From NCBI GenBank assembly GCA_035578175.1, contig JAQMRL010000004.1, forward strand, positions 37,688,901-37,752,900: 64,000 nt of DNA, in the 5' to 3' direction. Below the pieces are notes generated by a model. That model had not been told where the DNA came from and did not search any database. It saw only the letters and a list, made by a program, of their open reading frames with translations. Origin of the DNA: Catonia carolina. Taxonomy: Eukaryota > Arthropoda > Insecta > Hemiptera > Achilidae. The position numbers and the translations under genes are program-made. Positions 58,671 through 64,000 of this stretch are shown here, in pieces. Positions within the stretch are counted from its first letter, which is position 1. The number at the start of each line of letters is the position of its first letter.

Positions 58671-58970
58671 AATGTAATGTTTTTTTATGTTTATTTATAA
58701 AAGATATTTAATATTTACCTTTTTACTGGTTCTTTTACTTTGATTTTATAAGTACTTTTGCGGTACGCACTGCTTCTTCAGATAATAACAAAGAGGTTGA
58801 TTCAAACCTTTGACAAAGGAAGATCCAATCTTCGCAGTAAAGATTTTCTAGAAACTGTATATTATTACCTGAAGAATCAGTGCGCAAAAGTACTATTAAA
58901 AACAAAATATAAGCAATAAAAAGGTAAATATTAAAAGTTTTTTATATAAACATAAAAAACGTTACATTAA
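58671..58970. mobile_element. Foldback element
   Basis: Arms 58671-58789 and 58862-58970 are inverse copies (AATGTAATGTTTTTTTATG..., TACTTTTGCG..., CTTCTTCAG). Each arm carries CTGAAGA, a short GC hairpin, AAAA and palindromic AAGTACTT or similar, an arrangement resembling the hammerhead foldbacks but without GAAA. Confidence 0.65.
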
Positions 58971-59137
58971 TATAATATGGATTCTGCTGCTATGATGCTA
59001 ACTAGTAATTTAAATAGGTAATTATAGTAAACACACAGTCTCTTTGTTGTCAACATTATTTATTTAATAACAAAACTTAATTAAAATAAATTAGGATAAA
59101 ATTCTGTGAATTTGTTTGTTTTTATCATTATTTCAGG

Positions 59138-59420
59138 GTGAGTCAAGTATATACCGAACTTTTATTGTATAAATTTATTTATGATAAGAAATTACTATAT
59201 TTTAAATATTTTTCTAAAAAGCTCCTCTATGCTCGACACAGTTTTGGGAGTTGGAGATCCCTTCTTCAAAGAAGTTTCGAAGTTGACTTATCAGTCAATT
59301 ACACGCATAATCTTCGGCAGTTTGATTATTTTCAAACTGTTTTCCTACCAGTGAATTTTTCAAGGACCCAAACAAAAAATAGTCTCAGGAGAATAAAACT
59401 GTAGATCTGATAGATGGTAG
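59138..59420 (-). pseudogene. mariner-like transposase C-terminal relic
   Basis: Minus-strand frames read LPYHLSDLQFYSPETIFCLG, then LKIIKLPKIMRVID, VNFETSLKKG and SIEELFRKIFK, a decayed version of the C-terminal part of mariner proteins (YSPDLSPSDYHLFGPLK...). GGGTGAGTCAAGTATATACC at about 59137 may be the terminal end. Confidence 0.55.
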
Positions 59421-60051
59421 GGAAGAGTTTTAAGGGTTTTGGTATCTTTGAGATTAATGATCTTAGATGTCGATTGTGATTGATTTTTTACACTTTTATG
59501 TCTGCCTTTAGTATGAATATATGAAATGACTTGGGCAAATAAAACTGCATCAAACCAATCACTGATGACAAAAACAAAAAAAGTCCACCTTTAAACTTGT
59601 TAGCCCAATTAAATTCTTGGGTCTGAAAAAAATACTACCATCAAACAATGTTTTAACCAAGTCAAAATTTCTGTTGGTTTAACACCTTCATTAGTTAAAA
59701 ACTTAATATTAATATTTTGTGCAATGCATGATGGGACTCTTGCTCAGTCATAGCTGTACTGGTGACTGAAAAGAGATGTGAAGTTTCAATTAAGTTCCTC
59801 CACTCTTAATTAACTGACCTTGAATGTAACACTTCTGCTCTTTCACTTGGAACAGCCTGATGAGGTACACAGAAAAAGTTTGTTTTATATTTGACTCTCC
59901 CTCAGACTTCAGCAAATAATTTGTTTAGATTTTTTAATATATTTTGTACTTCATTTTTAAGGTAATTGTTCTTTAAATTAATTGTACTATAATTGTTACA
60001 AATTAACATTAATACTGTGAAATGTTTGTATGTATAACAAGTTTCTTACTG

Positions 60052-60500
60052 CCTCCTGTGTGGCGTAGTGGTTAGCATGCTAAACCAATGATTTCCAAAA
60101 AGGCTTTGCTAGGGATCCGCAACGGCTGGTGAAAATAAGTTTAAATAAACCGATTATCACCACAAAAAAACTTCATGTTTTATCGTATTTTTATATTATT
60201 CTCTTGTTTTCTTTACCTTTAATTGGGCTTTTTACTAATTTAAATTAAATTTAAAACACTGGTGGTAGTAAAGTAGAAGTCAAAAGTATAATTTTAATTT
60301 AAAGACATAATCTAGGGTCCCTGAAGTTTTAATTTATTCACTATGGTGGGGGGGGGTCGATGATTGTTTATACTTTGGGAACCGCTGTGCTAGACTACAA
60401 AGCAGAATATCCCAGGTATGATTACCAGCTTGGCTGGGAATCAAACCTGGAATATTCTGGCTTTGATTCCCAGCTTGGCTGGGGCTGGGACTCTTACAAA
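60052..60500 (+). repeat. SINE type S1 split by a hAT-like element
   Basis: The head CCTCCTGTGTGGCGTAGTGG (60052-60085) resumes as TACAAAGCAGAATATCCCAG and GTATGATTACCAGCTTGGCT. The box B region is followed by an inverted repeat of itself (GGCTGGGAATCAAACCTGGA...TTTGATTCCCAGCTTGGC). Confidence 0.75.
60086..60387. mobile_element. hAT-like MITE inside a SINE
   Basis: Ends CAATGATTTCCAAAAAGG and inverse CAGCGGTTCCCAAAGTAT fit the hAT end consensus CAGNGGTTCCCAAA. The 8-base flanks TGCTAAAC (60078-60085) and TGCTAGAC (60388-60395) differ at one base. 302 bases, no coding capacity. Confidence 0.8.
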
Positions 60501-61832
60501 GTAGTATTTTTTGGGTAATATATATTCTCAAAAGTTCAACAGTTATAAATTTCTAATAGTTATTTACTATCTTTATACATTTCAATTATGTCCATTTTTT
60601 AAATTTATATCTGTAGTTATTTATGTAGCTTTTAATAATTGTCTCATTCAAACAGGAACCAATCAATGTTTTTAACTAGAATAGTATTGTGAATAATAAC
60701 AATAGACAGGAACCTTCTCTTCCCTCCGTTTCAGTTCACCTATTCCTGATACCAGTATTTGCTCGTTACATGCTATAACACTGGGTTTCCGAACCCTAAT
60801 TTTGAGAATCAAATCAGGGACATTTTCAATTGCAGATTAGCATTGTTCTGTTTTAGTATTAACAACGCTGAAAAAGCTATCAAAATTATATACATACAAA
60901 CAGTTTTGAAGAAACCAATATATTGTTTTATTTTCTAGATGTATTATTTTATGAAGTTATAAAAATTTATATTATTGAAAATGTTTTGATAAATAATTAT
61001 AAAAATGTATCCTTTGGTATAGATTATGTTAGGCATGGTTCAGGAAAATGTGTCCACTTTCAAAAATTGAAATTTTAACTATATTTTTGGTAATTATATG
61101 ATATATATGTGTGTCTGTGATGACTTATTAAATAAAAATACTCATTTACCTGTACATCACATGATTTTGTATTTTTTAAATAGTTTTATTTTTGATTTCA
61201 AAAATAATAATTTGCACATATCAGTGTTTTTTTTCTAATTCATTGGTGTTGTTTAGAATGTACTATACCTGAAGCTTATTAGAAATTAGAGTAATAAATT
61301 GTGTAAAAATTAGAGTCAGTGCATCTAAAAGCCTAGATGGTAGTTGCGCTTAACAGGTGCAGGTCACCATATTGCTTAAATTTATTGAAAATTTTATATT
61401 AAATTCATTCCATCCTTAAGTTCATTGAATGAACTTGTAGAAAATATATTTAAAAAGAAATTCAAATTATTGTCGTGTTTGTAAATTTATAAGAACCTAA
61501 ATTTTTATAATGAATTCTATTAGTGAGAAAGGATTTAAATGCTTTTCTTTTTATGTAATGTTTTTTACATTATTCAGTTATTTTTTTTTTAATCAGTGTT
61601 TATGCTAAGTCTAGCAATTGTGCCTGCACTACACCCAGGATTATTGCTAGTGTTAGAGGGTTGCATAAGTTTGGAGTTGAAAAGTATTGTAAGGTTGATT
61701 AGACCATTGTAGTTGAACAGATTTTATGAGTTCGGCAACAGAAGGGCTAATTCACAAAATTATTAATCAGGACTATTTCGTGTACTCAAAAGGACACGAG
61801 TCAGTAACCTAAATGGCAGATAGGGACATATT

Positions 61833-61940
61833 AGAAAATGAATATAAAAATCCCTTTCATGAGACTACGCGTCTCATGCCTGGTGGCAATTTTAAAGGGC
61901 TTTTCTTTGACTTCTGGCAAAAACCATTAGTGATTTCTGT
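61833..61940. repeat. Short dispersed repeat with ACGCGT hairpin, second copy
   Basis: CATGAGACTACGCGTCTCATG followed by TGGCAAAAACCATT, as at 4700-4805. Confidence 0.5.
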
Positions 61941-61974
61941 ATCTACTGTTTAAGAGCAATCAAATCACACTATT

Positions 61975-62365
61975 TTTATTTCCAAATTACGACTTTGATC
62001 TCGGTACTTCAGTTTGTGGGTTCTGGTCAAAACTGGAACTTCAAACCCAGTGATTTCTGATTTTTAAGAGAAATCGAATCACACTATTTTTGTTTCCAAA
62101 TTCTGACTTTGATTGCTTGACTTCCGGTTTTGGGCCACTTGCGGTCTAAACCAGAACTTCAAACCCAATCTAGGCACACTAAATTTTTGTGTAGATTATG
62201 AATCCAAAAACTGTTTGTTACTATCTCTTGTAGTTTCAGATTTTGATTTCTTGACTTCCTGTTTTGGGCCACTTCCGATCGAAACCGAAACTTCAAACCC
62301 AATTTAAGCCCACTAACTTTTTGTGTAAATCCAAAAACTATCTGTTGCTATCTCTTGTAGTTCCT
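61975..62365. repeat. Tandem repeat, about three units of 115-140 bp
   Basis: Units start near 61980, 62096 and 62232. Each has GACTTTGAT(C/T)..., a TTTTGGGCCACTTGCGGTCT-type block, GAACTTCAAACCCA and, in the last two, GTTGCTATCTCTTGTAG. The plus ORF 62113-62307 is repeat-derived. Confidence 0.75.
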
Positions 62366-62369
62366 GACA

Positions 62370-63790
62370 TCTGGGTGTGACGGACAAAGGAAAACAATAG
62401 ATGTCAATTTAAAAAAATTGTCCCCAATAATTTAGAAAATCACACATTGTAAGCAATATACTCAAAGCAAATTATTCAAACTTAATGTTAGAAAACAGAA
62501 AAAAATTTCAATTAAATACATTAATTTTTGATGGTGATTCTGAAAATGAGGTCACTGAACCGATACAGAGTACCGGAACCCCCAATTAATATGGCACTTT
62601 AAAAATTTTGTCACTTTTTTGTGGTAAAGTCTAAAGACACAGGCTGGATGGTGACATTTTTGTTTTTAACACCTAGGAATCTACAAAATCTCCAAAAGAA
62701 TTTACCATAATTTCATCAAAAACTATGAAAATGCCCATTAGACTGTACCAATTATTCTTTTTGGAGACAAAAATTGGTTAAGAAAGGCATCATTTGGTAA
62801 ATTTTCAAAGAACTGTGTTATAAAAGAACCTTAATTTTTTTACTCCTTGGATTAACAAGGAATTTGGAAAAAATATGACGGGTGATGACAAATCTGCACA
62901 TGGAGAGCTACATTTTATAAAAAGTTGACCAGAATCAGTCCAGTGGGAGCTGAGACCAGACTTGAGTAAAAATCCCTTATCCTTCTAAATATATAGATAT
63001 TTTGGCATCTTTCCTAACAACCTTCTATTACAAGTACTTAATGCGCAGCATTACGATTCTGGTTACTTATGGGTCCCTCCTTATTTGTAAGAAAGTAACA
63101 ATACATAAAAAAGAAGCACTAATCCTTTCATTTCCATGTATTATACACATTATTGGACAATGTAATTTTTTGAAAATTAAATAAAACAAACATAAAATCT
63201 GTGTTCTTTAAAGGAATAAATATTTATGTAAAATTATGAATAGATCTAGTAGAACAAAAGTTTTTATAATTTGTTTAATTGAATTCTGTAATGATAAAGT
63301 ATAGAGTTCACTGCTTCATTAGATTTTAAATGGATCTGGTATTGTTATTCTGAACAGAAAATGTATTTTATCAACAGGATTGTTGTAATATTATGTCAAA
63401 AATGTAATATTTATATATGTTTAGTATCTTGGTTATATATTTGTCTTTTATTTGTGGGAAAATGAAATGTTAATATTGTGAGTTTGGTTTAAATTGTTGG
63501 TCACATTATTATACTTGGATGTTTGAGTTGTAAAGTATAAAAAGTTATAATATGTTTTTAAAATGCTGTGATTAAAGAATTTCATTTTTTTAATATTAGA
63601 ATTATAGATCATAAGTGAAAGTACAGAAGTGATCGATTTTTTTTTGTAAATGCAAGGCATTTCTTTCAAGTAATGACAGTGTGTAGATTTAAGGTGATAT
63701 TTTTACAATTGCATAACTTGCTCTCTTGAAATTCAATACAGTTTATACAAACTGAAATATTTTTTCTACAATTTGATGTTATTAGTGTGA
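62370..63790. other. AT-rich DNA, no gene recognised
   Basis: Short ORFs at 63002-63184 and 63448-63669 show no domain. Confidence 0.4.
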
Positions 63791-63809
63791 ATGTATGAGT
63801 AAACATGGT

Positions 63810-64000
63810 GTCATAAAAACAAAAACGGGACTGAGTGCATAACTTGAAAAAAGATTGGAGTTGCTAACAACTCCTTGTCTATTCGTGCTGCAAGTTTAGG
63901 CTCGTCACACCAGTCAGGAGTATTGCATCAATGATTGAACACATACAATAGCTTCCTGCTAGAAAAATTTAGTGTGAAAACTGAGCGAAGAATCAACATA
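63810..64000 (+). pseudogene. Possible transposase N-terminal fragment at window edge
   Basis: The frame has VANNSLSIRAASLGSS and SGVLHQ, resembling the helix-turn-helix part of insect Tc1/mariner-like transposases (SIRAAS motif). It is broken and runs off the window. Confidence 0.4.

Overview
The window is nuclear DNA from an animal, almost certainly an insect and possibly a hemipteran. It is very AT-rich, has GT-AG introns of 0.7-4.7 kb, and is packed with insect-style transposon relics: jockey-like and other non-LTR reverse transcriptases, mariner/Tc1-like transposases, several tRNA-derived SINE families and hammerhead-ribozyme foldbacks. The species cannot be fixed from the sequence alone. 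Nothing bacterial or plasmid-like is present.

Two host genes can be supported. (1) At the left edge, on the minus strand, are the first two coding exons of ribokinase (RBKS, PfkB family): 3647-3699 and 1796-1928. The rest lies off the left end. (2) On the plus strand, from 32391 to 52155, is a complete 13-coding-exon gene for sorting nexin 29 (SNX29): RUN domain, acidic linker, coiled coil and PX domain. All splice phases agree and give 674 residues. The exon with the start codon follows a splice acceptor, so at least one non-coding 5' exon and the promoter lie upstream and were not located.

Layout. 1-3.7 kb: RBKS 5' end with a DNA-transposon copy in its first intron. 3.7-32.4 kb: intergenic or SNX29 upstream sequence. 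It holds LINE fragments (4.3, 6.7-8.2 kb), a three-level nested insertion (9.4-10.2 kb), a GC-rich coding-like island (11.6-12.2 kb), a near-perfect 1.15 kb mirrored mariner-like element (13.1-14.3 kb), a 102-bp tandem array (19.5-20.0 kb), a 341-bp tandem duplication (24.7-25.4 kb), a PIF/Harbinger-like element inside a SINE (27.2-28.1 kb) and a mariner foldback (29.1-30.0 kb). 32.4-52.2 kb: SNX29, with introns carrying foldbacks, SINEs, LINE and transposase relics. 52.2-64 kb: no recognisable host gene; SINEs, TIR-bounded mariner-like deletions, a hAT-like element inside a SINE, and tandem repeats.

The most notable observation is a foldback at 36338-36911 in SNX29 intron 2. Each arm carries, in opposite orientation, a sequence that folds as a minimal hammerhead self-cleaving ribozyme (CUGAUGA, hairpin, GAAA, 4-bp stem III, UA cleavage site, 6-bp stem I). 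A smaller, decayed relative sits in intron 4 at 40109-40436. The window also contains four cases where a DNA transposon can be seen inside a host repeat, each with a target duplication diagnostic of its superfamily: piggyBac TTAA twice, Harbinger TTA, hAT 8 bp.
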